NCBI GenBank assembly: GCA_010909165.1
Contig: MU008149.1
Span: 310,001 to 374,000 of the forward strand
Reading direction: 5' to 3'
Source: Anthoceros angustus
Taxonomy: Eukaryota; Streptophyta; Anthocerotopsida; Anthocerotales; Anthocerotaceae
Length of the DNA: 64,000 bases
In this document: positions 25,720 through 36,429 of the stretch, piece after piece
Layout of the letters: each line of letters opens with the position of its first letter
Numbering within the stretch: position 1 is the stretch's first letter
The notes under the pieces: generated by a model
The model's database searches: none
What the model was told of the DNA's origin: nothing
The model's input: only the letters and a program-made list of their open reading frames with translations
Program-made: the position numbers and the translations under genes

Positions 25720-27838
25720 TCAGTGCCTAGGGAAGAAGACCGCCAGGGGCATATACTCTGTAATCTAGGCTGTTGGGTTGCGTCACCAGGCCGATGACGT
25801 AAAGGTGATGGGCGCAAGCGGCAGGCAGGGAGGCGCTGGGGCACAACCATGGGGCCGTTGGAGCAGCCACTTCAGCACGCCCGTGCTCTGCACCACAACA
25901 ACAGCCAGCAGCATCGCAGCTAGCACAAACCACGTCCACAAGTAATCGCTACCGATGGTGGCGTCTTCCTCCAGCTCGGACAGGAAAGCTGAGCAGGACC
26001 TAGGCGCTCATTCACCAGGGGTGCTTCCATTAGAAGAAGCTCCGTACAATGCGGGCAATGACCAACATGAGGATCACAACTGCCGCAGCATGAGAGCTTC
26101 ACGACCTTGATATGGCCGCAGGGGAACATGCTGCTGCCGAGCTCATCCAAGAACCCATCCGAGGGAGCTAAGCCAGACGGCTTCATGCCCAGCGTGCGGC
26201 CTCCAGCACCGCCCGTACTTGGATCGATGCTGCCCCGGCCGGTGCCCAGCATCCTCCCGAAGCAGAGGAGCAGCAAGACGTCAACCACCTTTGGCCCGCA
26301 CACGTCCATCACCGTCACCAGTCGCCGCTGGCCCGTCCGCTGCACGAAGATGGCCATGGCGTGAGCGATGGCGGCCTCCTCAGAGGGTTAAAACCTACAG
26401 GCAGTAGTCGAATGATCAGCGCGCGGGGATACAAAGGGCGGCCAGCCGGGGTACCAAGGGAAACCGTAGGCTAACCTCTGACTGTGTAGGCTCAAGCTCC
26501 AGGCTGCGTCACGGGTAGGACATCACGAAGGTGCACCCGGTATTCCGGCCCCGTCGATGTGGGTGGTACCGGTGGCCAGTGACATGTCCCGCGACCTCAT
26601 GGCCTGCACATGCATGCGTATAAGGATACATCAGCCAAGGTGCTTGCAAACCAAGCTTGTGGCATTCTGCAAGCAATTGCAAGCAAACAAGCTGCTGGAA
26701 TGATGGGAGTTATCAAGACCACACTCGCATAGCGCATTAAGATGATGAGCAAAGGGAGTTTGCGTTGGTTGATTACCTGCCGGCAGCGCAGCGGATGTGG
26801 AGGTCGGCGTGGCTCCCGACCAGGCGCCTCCAGGCAGGCAGGTGGCCAAACTAGGAGTGGAACACATTGGCATCCTCGTCCACCCGTAGCGCCTCCTCCG
26901 CCATGCCGGCAAGGTTGGGGATGATGATGGAGGGATCCAGCTGGGAGCCATGGCGAAGTTCCTGCAGCTTGCAACCGGGATGGGGTATACATCCCGAGAA
27001 ACATGGGGTGAAGGCGGAGGGATTGAGAAGAGGCAAGAGCAGCTCCATGGCCAGAGAACAAAAGCAATGAGGCTCCATGGCCAGAGAACAAAAGCAATGA
27101 GGCTCCACGGCCAGAGAACAAAAGCAATGAGGCTCCATGGCCAGACAACAACACCATGGAGACTCCATAGCCACACAACAACAACAACGAGACTCCATAG
27201 CCACACCACAACAACAACTACGAGGTTCTATAGCCACACCACAACAACTACAAGGAGGCACCATGGCCAGACAACTTAAACAACGAGAACGAGGCTACGT
27301 GGCCACACAGCAACAACAATGAGTTGAACTCGTTGTGTGCCACCTCAATGCAGAAGAGGAAGGACCTCCACGTTCATCGGGTCCAATAGCGCTAGCGATA
27401 CCTTGCGCGCACCATATATGCACGGCTCTCTTCAGCACGAGTTTCATACACGCCAGTTCCATAAGTCGGACCAAACGGCATCATCCTCGTGCATCACGCT
27501 ACCGCAGGAAGAGCGTTGCTGCTGCGAACACATGGCCAGGGAAGGAAGACAGCTACTGACGATGAGAGCTGAAGCAAGAGCCGAGGGCAAGAGCTCAAGG
27601 GGTCAAGCAGGAGCTGGGGCAAGAGCTCAAGAGTCAAGCGACGATGAGAGCTGAAGCAAGAGCCGAGGGCAAGAGCTCAAGGGGTCAAGCAGGAGCTGGG
27701 GCAAGAGCTCAAGAGTCAAGCAGGAGCTGGCCTCAAGAGGTCAAGCAGGAGGGGGCCTCAAGAGGTCAAGCAGGAGCTGGCGAGGGAAGAGAGGAAGTGA
27801 GCTTCTAGGGATGGCTGTGGGTTCCTTTATAGGTCCGA
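25720..27838 (-). pseudogene. Chimeric F-box family relative, unit 3
   Basis: Same architecture as the unit 1 copy. A single-base deletion near 26240 joins the MDVCGPKVVDVLLLL block to the CGSCDPHVGHCPHC block in one 145-codon frame (25920-26357). This suggests these two are parts of one ancestral exon. The rest is broken as in the other copies. Confidence 0.55.
27820..27838 (-). promoter_or_regulatory. F-box family core promoter, unit 3
   Basis: Same core on the minus strand, with one G fewer after the TATA box (TATAAAGGAACCC). Confidence 0.75.
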
Positions 27839-28655
27839 GGGAATAGGGAACGAGGGCAGGAGGTTGGGAGGCCAGGAGTCTGCAAGGACAGCTGACGCAT
27901 CGCAGCGGAAATTTCCAGCTGAAGCCAGTGGGACAAGCCCGAGCCGGATGCAAAGTGGGTCACAGGGTCCTGGGCCCTGGCCTTCTGATGCCGAAGTTTC
28001 GAAGCTTCCTGGACGGCTCAAGGGGCATTTCGCACTCGCCCACAGCGCCAGGATATATACATATATGTCTCCGTTAGATGCGTTCGTACATTAGCTACAT
28101 ATTCATGTAGCAATCCGGGACGAGTCCGCATACCCGTTGCACAACGCCGCCTGGGCCAGCCGGCAGATTGCATCCAGGCGTGTACGCTGGTTCGCTGGTT
28201 TGTTCTCGCCGCCCTCCTTCCCCAGTTGCAAGCATCCGACGTTGTAAACCTGAATCTGATTTCTACCACAACTAGCGTTCATGCTGAGCTGTTCTTCTTT
28301 GTTAAGGGAAAAGATGATGATGGGGAGAGCCCGCCTAGCAAAGGACATGACCCGACCCCGTTCATGTGTTCTTGGTGCACTCAGTCCACACATTTAACCT
28401 CTTTTGTCAGGTTGGATTTCGCGAATATGTTTCCCCATCCTTCCTCAATGCACCCAAAACGTGGAGTTCACATGAACTTCCTTCAAAGAAGTGTCGAAAT
28501 ACCAGTTCTCCATGGAAGCCAGACCCACAAGATCCAGCTTATAAAATCATCAAACACAAACTTTGGAGACCACGTGAAAGCCCCTTCCACACCCAGTACA
28601 GAAACACCGTCTCAACAACATCAGGATTGCTCAGTGACAAGAATCCTGACCGTGT

Positions 28656-29388
28656 CATGAAAGCAAAACCAGAAGTTTTGCAGAAAAGTTTCAAGGAACC
28701 CCTGCTTAAAAGCAACCTCAGCTGTCCGTCCAGTTCCTTTTAACTTGACGTTTTCAAAACTTGGGGAACCTGCTGACGAAGGAAGGCTCCCTCTGGCAGC
28801 GGCGGCCTGGAGCAGGAGCAGAGGAGACTCGCCCCGCCCGACTCTCTCGTACCTTCTCCACAGCAATGTTGAAGGGTCCTGCAGCCACGTCTTTGGAGCT
28901 GGGGAGCCACGATTGTGTTCTGCAACAGGCCAGACGACGCGACACGTTATCTTCATGAGTCAGAGAGCTGGAGAGTACTGGCTAGAGTCTAGAGTTGGAA
29001 AACATTCATGGATGGGTTGTGAGATATACGCTGTCGAAACGGCCGTCTGTCACCAGGTCTGCACACCTTCACACCATGTAGAAACCAGCGCGGAAGATCG
29101 CGGTCGGCGGAGGAGAGTCGCTGCAGCCCTTTTCCCCGTTGCCCAGTTCCGAAGCCGGATTTCACGCTCCACCAGCACAATGCCAGCGCCCCTGGTTCTC
29201 CAAGAGCTCGTCTACTGGGCTCTCAAGAGTTCAGGCTCTACGCATCAGCCAGGAATTCCTGCTGAAGCCGTGGAGGATTCCTCTGAAATCCTCCTTCTCA
29301 CGTCCCTGACGCTCATGTCCCCGTCCCCGGCGTCTTTCCCTCCTGCTTTCGCCGCTTTTGCCGCCGATCAGGAACGCCTGCAAAGACT
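28656..29388 (-). pseudogene. 11S-globulin-like fragment, unit 3
   Basis: Same pieces and breaks as in unit 1. Three bases are missing (GATCAGGAACG against GATCAGATGGAACG) near 29370. Confidence 0.5.
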
Positions 29389-29661
29389 CTGATACGAGCC
29401 GCTGTTACGGATTCCCCCCTCGCAGCACTGGAACTGCCTCGAGACCAAGGAAAACGGCAAACGGCAAACGGCGTTCCCTGACCGTTTAGGTTTCCGGCCA
29501 AACGGACTGCCTGCCCATTTTCGATTTTACGAAATGGGGCAGGTAATTTCCTGTGCACGACGAATTTCAATAAAGCCTAGCCCAGGGAACAGTGTGGTGA
29601 GGTGGTGAGGCTGCTTCCTGGAGGTGTGGTTGTCTGGGCATGCATGACGTTCTCCAGCACG

Positions 29662-30685
29662 GGCCCCTTGTCCAGGTCTGATATTTTGGTGTCTCTTGTA
29701 TCTTCAGATTGGAGCAGGGTGGTGGAGCTCACATTGGCAGGTGTTGCATTCAAGTGCGCGCTGTGTCACATTTAGCTCACGTTTGAAGATGCCAGTCCAA
29801 ATTGGTCAATTTACGCCTGGCTAGGTGTGTCGGGTATGACTGAGCTGAGGAGATGGTGCTCCTGAAGGTGGATCATACAACAAGAACACTGGTTTTACTT
29901 CATCAACTGGGTTGTGAATGTTGTATTTTGGGAAAACGGGTTGTTGGTATTGTGGAGGTTCCTCCTTCTGTGGTCACATGTTGTGCTCTTGATACAAGGT
30001 CGACATGGAGGTCAGAATGGTTGCCTGAGCCCTAGGAGGAGGTGGATTTTGTTTCGGAGTCACATTTTGGCTGATGCTCGTCGAGCTTCATTCATGTGCA
30101 GGATGACACGGGAGGCTTGGTATTTGCACAGCTGGAATGCTGGAGCAGATAGATGATGAGGCTACGAGCATCACAAGGTTACCACGTGGTCCTAGTGGCA
30201 AGTACGAGAAGCTCATGGAGATAGTGAGACTGTGCAGAATGGAGTTAGTGGCTGCCCACCCAAGAGAACGACAGGATGGGGTTACGGACTGAAGGATCCC
30301 TCACCTTGGGACGGGACTCCCATTAGGCAGCGTAATTCTCGAGGCTCTTTGGCCATGTCCATTTAGACAAGCTCGATCAAGAGGTTTTTAAGTTGCAAAG
30401 AGAGGATGAATACAGTCAGGACATGGATGACATGTAATTAGGTTTCTCGGGATGAGAATTGCTGGGCTTCCGAAGTTCAAAGGAATGAGACGGTAAGCCA
30501 AGGGGATGGAGAAGCGACAGGATGGGGTTATGAACTGAAGGATCCCCCACCTGAGACAGGATTTCAAAGAGGCAGAGTAATTCTCTATGATCTGTAGCCA
30601 TATCTAGTTCGCCAAGCTCGATCTCGATCTATTTGCCAAAAGAGGATGAATACATGGATCACATGTAGTTAAGACTCTCAAGGTT
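29662..30685 (+). pseudogene. Maturase/RT-like fragment N4, right end of the array
   Basis: The first about 260 bases are close to the starts of N2 and N3. After about 29920 it diverges from the tandem units. Readable pieces are EQIDDEAT, KLMEIVRLCRMELVAA and, at about 30440-30490, FLGMRIAGLPKF. A partial internal tandem duplication (starts near 30264 and 30513, each with GACAGGATGGGGTTA and ACTGAAGGATCCC) repeats the last part. The RT palm is not present. Confidence 0.5.
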
Positions 30686-30687
30686 TG

Positions 30688-31068
30688 GGAGTATGGGATT
30701 TCAGTGGTCATCAAGTACATCAGCGAGCCTCACATGCACTCCATGCCGTGCATCACTGTCCATACAAACACGGAGTGGTTTGCGGCACAATGGAGCGATT
30801 CCGGCTAAACAGGAAGAAAAGGTTTACTGGCCACATTGTGGCAGGGTTTGCATGTCAGGTGAACTTCTCACCTGATGGTAGGTACACTTTGTCAGGCAAT
30901 GGCGAGGGTAGATGCTGGGGTTTGGGACTGGAAGACGTGCAAGATGTTTCGGACTCTCCAGTGCCACGGAATTGTATGCATCGGAGCTGACTGGCACACA
31001 CTGGAGCAGAGCAAGGTGGCCACCTGTGGATGGGATGGCCAAATCAAGTTGTGGGATGTTGAATCTTC
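30688..31068 (+). pseudogene. PRP17 (CDC40) WD40 fragment
   Basis: PRP17 is a WD40 protein needed for the second step of pre-mRNA splicing. The pieces are collinear with the family: [12 protein letters not shown] (about 30708-30743), then [20 protein letters not shown] and [20 protein letters not shown] in the next frame, then [17 protein letters not shown] and [20 protein letters not shown] in another. Two frameshifts (near 30790 and 30918) and loss of residues in the segment before VCIGADW make it dead. No intron is visible in the 380 bases, which allows a retrocopy, but the gene may simply have no intron there. It is fused to N4 on its left. Confidence 0.85.
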
Positions 31069-31129
31069 ACGTCCTTGGTACACTCGTGGGGCAGCATGAG
31101 CGAAGTGAGCGGGTGCAGGGGCAGGGCTT

Positions 31130-32130
31130 CCTCTAGACACTCCGGATTCCTTATGAGCTTGGCCAGGGCCCACTCCAACGTGATGGCCACTGGCCACCGT
31201 GTCACTCTGCCTGACCATGTCCCGTTTGTGGGCCTCCTTGAAGCTGTGTGCTGGTAGCGGGCTACTGCACCACAGGAGGCAGCGTCGTTCACAAATTAAA
31301 TTCACAAAGCAGGACTCGGATGTGAGGTCACTGTGGGGAGTTCCCTGTTAGATATGTATGCACGATGTGGAAGCTTGTACTGCCTTTGAGAACATAGCCA
31401 GACGAAATATGGTGACCTGGAACGTGCGTGATGCTTGCGGGACATGCTGAGCATGGGTTAGGTGAAGAAGCCCTGTCTCTTGAGGCAGCCGCGCAACAAA
31501 GAGGGCTTTACTTCAGCGGATCGCACAACCTTTGTGTGGCGTCTGAAAGCATGAAAAGCATCTGGGCTGTGGGCATTGGAGTAGGGATGGCAGCTGATTG
31601 ACGGGTTCAGGAAATGGGGGTGCCTGGTGGGCATGTATGCCAAGTGTGAGAGCTTAGAGGATGCCTTTGATACCTCTATGCCGTCATGCATACGCCTTGG
31701 AGTCACGCATCACCATGGAGTCACGGCTGCTGATCATGTTCCATTCGCCTGTCTCTGAAAGGCATGTGCTGGCTTTGGAGCATTGCAGACGGGCCATCAG
31801 TTTCATGCTCTGGTGATCGAGAGAGAGGTTTGGAAGGGATGTTGTTGTGGGGAGCTGCGTGGTGAACATGTATGCAAAATGCCGGAGCTTAGACGATGCC
31901 CGCAGAGTGTTTTAAAGTCTGCCCACGAAGAGCTCGGTGACACGGAATGCAGTTGTTGCAGCCTAATACGGTCAGCACGGGATAAGTCAGGAGGCTTTCC
32001 TGTGCTACCACCAAATGCTGATGGCAAGCATCCACCCGAATGAAGGCACCTTCCTTTCACATGCTGGCATGATGTGGGAAGGTCTCAATTGCTTGAATCC
32101 ATGGACAGATATCACGGGATAGCTCAACAA
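31130..32130 (+). pseudogene. Pentatricopeptide repeat (PPR) protein remnant
   Basis: PPR proteins bind organellar RNA. Spread over three frames are typical motif tails: DHVPFVGLLEAVC (about 31210), a GLGCEVTV-type segment followed by LLDMYARCGSLY (about 31325-31385), LVGMYAKCESLEDAF (about 31625-31670), HQFHALVIERG (about 31800), a second MYAKC-like block near 31870, and PNEGTFLSHAGM (about 32036-32070). The order and spacing fit tandem PPR repeats of the PLS class. Many stops and frameshifts make it a pseudogene. No DYW end is visible. Confidence 0.7.
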
Positions 32131-32560
32131 CCTGAGCACTAGGCTTGTATATTAGATCTCCTAGGGTATGTTGGACGCTTGACATTGACCAGAGGAAGAG
32201 CTCTTGTGGAAGCATGCCAATGGAGCCTCATGTCAAGTACGTCAGTTCATGTACCGAATTTGCAATTGAACTTGATATGACACTTGCATTGAATAACGCG
32301 TGAGCTGGGTGAATTGGATGGTTAAGATATTGGGGTTTCACCAGAGCAGCACAGCAGTGAGTGAAGGTGACGTCGCATACGACATGACCCACGGCGTTCA
32401 GGCTGACGATCGCCATGAAGGCTTGGAATGGGTCAGCAATTCTACACCACTGACAATAGTGCGTGTAAATCAGAGTCCGCTTAGCTCGCACAAAGATGAA
32501 CTTGGATCGTTTGGATCCCGTCAACTGACTGAACGTCTGCATGTGCAGGCCCCTTAATTG
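32131..32560. other. No gene recognised
   Basis: Short frames on both strands overlap and show no domain. It separates the PPR remnant from an 11S-like 3' piece. Confidence 0.4.
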
Positions 32561-32850
32561 CTGAGGCTCTTGCAGGCAGGACCTCAGATGGGTACAAGAG
32601 AGTCGTGCGGGAGCGGGAGGCTCTTTTGCTCCACCTCCAGCTCCAGGCCGCCGCCGCCAGAGGGAGCCTTCCTTGGTCAGGAGGTGAATTCCTCAAGTTT
32701 TGAAAAGGTTGAGTTAAAAAGGAACCTCCACTGCTGTGGTGGCTTTCAAGGAAGGGGAGGTCATTGAAACTTTTTCTGGTTTTTGCTTTCATGACGAGCA
32801 GGATTCATGTCACTGAGCAATCCCGATGTTGTTTCATGAGAAGCCTACAG
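32561..32850 (+). pseudogene. 11S-globulin-like 3' piece, plus orientation
   Basis: The order GCCGCCGCCAGAGGGAGCC, TTTGAAAAGG, TTTTTGCTTTCATGACGAGC, GTCACTGAGCAATCC equals the reverse complement of the 3' part of the 11S-like fragments in the tandem units. It is a diverged copy in the opposite orientation. It is too short to name on its own. Confidence 0.45.
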
Positions 32851-33228
32851 TTGGAGCTGTAGGATCATTCTGCTCTCGCTGCTCTTCAGAAACTTCTAGT
32901 GGAGGCCCCATCAGGTAGGTTCAACAGCTTCTGCCATGTGCTTAAGTCAACTTGTTCCTCCATGGTGCTAACATTCTCCTCGTGAGCCATGACCTGTAGT
33001 GATTCCTACAGCCGTGATACAGCTGATGAACAAACAGCTGCCTCTAATGGAAACCTAGCTTATAACTTCAAGTTCGGCCATGTTCGATCATGGCGGTAGT
33101 CTGGTGGCCATTTGCGTGCTTTTAATTCTTTTCTTCTTCTACATGCACGCACGGATGCCGAGTGGCAAAGTGGTCTAGACACTTTCAGGCATGTGAGGCC
33201 GGCATGCTCTGGCGTGCCAGTTTTGGGG
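32770..33228. repeat. Left copy of a 450-base direct repeat
   Basis: Landmarks TTTTCTGGTTTTTGCTTTCA, GTCACTGAGCAATCC, CCATCAGGTAGGTTCA, TGATACAGCTGATGAACAAA and GGCATGCTCTGGCGTGCCAG recur in the same order at about 35040-35515. The two copies bracket the diverged F-box relative at 33.2-34.4 kb. Confidence 0.85.
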
Positions 33229-34082
33229 ACGAAGGTGCACCCGGTATTCCGGCTCCATCGATGTGGGTGGTACCGGTGGCCAGGCAGACATGTCCCGCGA
33301 CCTCATGACCTGCACATGCATGCGTACAAGGATACATCAGCCAAGGTGCTTGCAAACCAAGCTTGTGGCATTCTGCAAGCAAACAAGCTGCTGGAATGAT
33401 GGCAAGTATGAAGAACAGACTCGCAAAGCGCATTAAGATGATGAGCAAAGGGAGTTTGCGTTGGTTGATTTCCTTGCCGGCAGCGCAGCGGATGTGGAGG
33501 TCGGCGTGGCTCCCGACCAGTTGCCTCCAGGCAGGCAGGTGGCCAAACTGGGAGTGGAACACATTGGCATACTCGTCCACCCGCAGCGCCTCCTCCGACA
33601 TGCCGGCAAGGTTGGGGATGATGATGGAGGGATCCAGATGGGAGCCATGGCGAAGTTCCTCAGCTTGCAACCGGGATGGGGTATCCATCCCGAGAAACAT
33701 GGGGTGAAGGCGTAGGGGATTGAGAAGAGGCAAGAGCAGCTCCATGGCCAGAGAACAACACCATTGAGACTCCATAGCCACACAACAACAACAACGAGAC
33801 TCCATAGCCACACCACAACAACTACGTACGAGGCTCTATAGCCACACCACAACAACTACAAGGAGGCACCATGGCCAGACAACTTAACCCTCAGCGCACC
33901 ATATATGCACGGCTCAATTCAGCACGAGTTTCATACAGGCCAGTTCCATAAGTCGGACCAAGCGGCATCATCCTCGTGCATCAGGTTACCGCGGGAACAG
34001 CATTGCTGCTGCGAACACATGGCCAGGGAAGGAAAGAGCTACTGACGATGAGAGCTGAAGCAAGAGCCGAGGGCAAGAGCTT

Positions 34083-34306
34083 AAGAGGTCAAGCAGGAGC
34101 TGGGGGCCTCAAGAGGGCAAGCAGGAGCTGGGGGCCTCAAGAGGTCAAGGAGGAGCTGGTTGCCTCAAGAGGTCAAGCAGGAGCTGGGGGCCTCAAGAGG
34201 TCAAGCAGGAGCTGGGGGCCTCAGGAGGTGAAGCAGGAGCTGGTTGCCGCAAGAGGTCAGGCAGGAGCTGGGGGCCTCAAGAGGTCAAGCAAGAGCTGGC
34301 GAGGGG
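34083..34306 (-). repeat. 28-base leader minisatellite, eight units
   Basis: Units follow GTCAAGCAGGAGCTGGGGGC plus CTCAAGAG with a few substitutions. It lies between the TATA box and the coding part, as in the tandem units, but as a cleaner array. Confidence 0.88.
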
Positions 34307-34339
34307 AAGAGAGGAAGTGAGCTTCTAGGGATGGCTGTG

Positions 34340-34358
34340 GGTTCCCTTTATAGGTCCG
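34340..34358 (-). promoter_or_regulatory. F-box family core promoter at 34.3 kb
   Basis: Minus-strand TATAAAGGGAACCC core followed by CACAGCCATCCCTAGAAGCT. It is the same as in unit 1. Confidence 0.75.
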
Positions 34359-35039
34359 AGGGAATAGGGAACGAGGGCAGGAGGTTGGGAGGCCAGGGAG
34401 TCTGCAAGGACAGCTGACGCATCGCAGCGGAAATTTCCAGCTGAAGCCAGTGGCACAAGCCCGAGCCGGATGCAAAGTGGGTCACAGGGTACTGGGCCCT
34501 GGCCTTCTGATGCCGAAGCTTCCCGAAGCTTCCTGGACGGTTCAAGGGGCATTTCGCACTCGCCCACAGCGCCAGGATATATACATATATGTCTCCGTTA
34601 GATGCGTTCGTACATTAGCTACATATTCATGTAGCAATCCGGGACGAGTCCGCATACCCGGTGCACAACGCCGCTCGGGGACAGCCGGCAGATTGCATCC
34701 AGGCGTATACGCTGGTTCGCTGGATTGTGCTCGCCGCCCTCCTTCCCAGTTGCAAGCATCCGACGTTGTAAACCTGAATCTGATTTCTACCACAACTAGC
34801 GTTCATGCTGAGCTTTTCTTCTTTGCTAAGGGGAAAAGATGATGGGGAGAGCCCGCCTAGCTAAGGACATGAAAGGGAGACCCTAAGGGCCTCGACCCCG
34901 TTCATGTGTTCTTGTTGCACCCAGTCCACACATTTAACCTCTTTTGTCAGGTTGGATTTCGCTGGAATATGTTTCCCCATCCTTCCTCAATGCACCCAAA
35001 ACGTGGAGTTCACATGAACTTCCTTCAAAGGGCGGGGGG
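34359..35039. repeat. Promoter-upstream R block at 34.4-35.0 kb
   Basis: It matches the upstream block of the tandem units (CCAGGATATATACATATATG, CCCAGTTGCAAGCATCCGAC, CACACATTTAACCTCTTTTG) with an added 20-base insertion near 34870-34890. It stops at a G-rich run (about 35030-35048), where the right direct repeat begins. Confidence 0.7.
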
Positions 35040-35515
35040 GGAGGGGGGACGTCCTTGAAACTTTTTCTGGTTTTTGCTTTCATGACAAGCAGGATTTATG
35101 TCACTGAGCAATCCTGATGTTGTTATATGACAAGCCTACTGTTGGAGGTGTAGGATCATTCCGCTCTCGCCGCTCTGCAGAAATTTCCAGGGGGGAGCCC
35201 ATCAGGTAGGTTCAGCAACTTCTGGGTGCTTAAAGCCGAAGTCGACTTGTTCCTCCATGGTGTTAACATTCGCCTCGTGAGCCATGACCTGCAGTGCTTC
35301 CTACGGCCTTGATACAGCTGATGAACAAACAGCTGCCTCTAGTGGAAACCTAGCTTACTTCAAGTTCGACAATATTAGATTATCGCGGTAGTCTGGTAGC
35401 CATTTGGATGCTTCTAATTCTTTTCTTCTTGTATCATACACGCATACCGAGTGGCCAAGTGGTCAACCTTCGGGCATTTGAGGCCGGCATGCTTTGGCGT
35501 GCCAGTTTTCGGGAC
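35040..35515. repeat. Right copy of the 450-base direct repeat
   Basis: Same landmark order as 32770-33228, with scattered substitutions and short indels. Confidence 0.85.
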
Positions 35516-35516
35516 C

Positions 35517-35700
35517 TGTAATTCATTGCCTGCTGAAGCCGTGGAGGATTCTTCTGAATTCTTCCTCCCCACGTCCCTCACGCTCATGTCCCCGTTGCCG
35601 CCACCTTTCGCCGCTTCTTCCGCCGATCAGACGCCGGCGCCTGCAACAATCAAGCATCAAAGACTCTGATACCAGCCGCTGATACATATTCCCTCGCAGC
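35517..35700 (-). pseudogene. 11S-globulin-like 5' piece
   Basis: A frame ending EGRGEEEFRRILHGFSR matches EGRGQEEFRGILHGFRR of the fuller copy at 50.6-51.5 kb. The 190 bases upstream (to 35890) match the flank of that copy (a GGGCAGGTAAT motif followed by GCACGAGG). It is cut off right after the HGFSR motif at the direct repeat boundary. Confidence 0.5.
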
Positions 35701-35889
35701 ACAAAAACTGCCCCTAGACCAAGCCAAACGAGTTTAGGTTTCCCACCAAACAGACTCCCTCCCATTTTCGATTTTTTTTTCAAATAGGGCAGGTAATCCA
35801 TTTGCACGAGGGATTTCAATAGGCGTGGTTCTGCTGGTCTGGCTGAGGCTGGTTCTGTGGAGGTGCGGTTGTGTGGGCCTGCATCACGC

Positions 35890-36420
35890 TCTCGCACGGG
35901 CCTTACGCTTGTCGTGGTCTGATATTTTGGTGGTGTCTCTTGTATCTTCAGATTGGAGGAGGGCAGCCTGGTGAGTTCACATTCGCAGGTTCTGCATCCA
36001 TGTGGGCGCTGTCACGTTTAGCTCTCCCAGCCGGCCCGATGGCTGCTGGCCATTGCAAATGGCAGTCGGCATTGGACGATTTGGGCCTGGTGAAGGTTTG
36101 TCCGTTATGACTGAGCTGAGGATTCGGTAGTTGTGCTCAGGTGGGTTATACGTGAACACACAGTTCCTCGTTTACTTCATCGAGTGCATTTTGAATGCTG
36201 CGTAATTGTGAGAAAAACGGGTGCTTCGAATTCGTAGAGTGGATCTCGTGGATGTACCTCCTTGTGTGGTCCTCTCCCACATGCTGTGTGGTCCTCTCTC
36301 ACATGTTGTGTTTGCGATATACAGGGCCGACTTGGAGGTCGGCATGGTTGCCTGAACCCGAGGAGGAGGTGGGTTTTGTTTCGGAGTCACGTCTTGAGGC
36401 TAATAGCTAGTCGGGCTTCA
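35890..36420 (+). pseudogene. Maturase-like family 5' part, N5
   Basis: It has the same start as the other N copies (CTGATATTTTGGTGGTGTCTC, then the AGCCTGGTGAG and CGGGTGCTT landmarks), running only to about the GTTTCGGAGTCAC landmark. A second 5' part (N6) follows directly, so two family starts lie in tandem. Confidence 0.5.
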
Positions 36421-36429
36421 TTTATAAGA

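Larger units (their letters stand above)
22837..29661 (+). repeat. Tandem unit 3 (6,825 bases)
   Basis: It has the same content and order as units 1 and 2, with the same recombinant start as unit 2. It is followed by a partial, diverged fourth copy of the first element only (29662 onward). Confidence 0.95.
33190..34358 (-). pseudogene. Diverged copy of the chimeric F-box family relative
   Basis: It starts from the family promoter at 34340-34358 and has a leader of about eight 28-base units (34083-34306). It has a shortened decapeptide array and then the segment through YANVFHSQFGHLPAW to HIRCAAGK. Unlike the tandem copies, the frame continues through the presumed intron to ATGTTHIDGAGIPGAPS and ends near 33190, where the left direct repeat begins. 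The MDVCGPKVV block, the hydrophobic helix and the kelch-like tag are absent. It is truncated at the 3' side. Confidence 0.55.

Noticed and set aside
33150-33235. tRNA-like GCCGAGTGGCAAAGTGG segment
   Set aside because: It resembles the D-arm of a Leu or Ser tRNA, but I could not build an acceptor stem, anticodon loop or TTCGA arm. The copy at 35445 changes paired positions.
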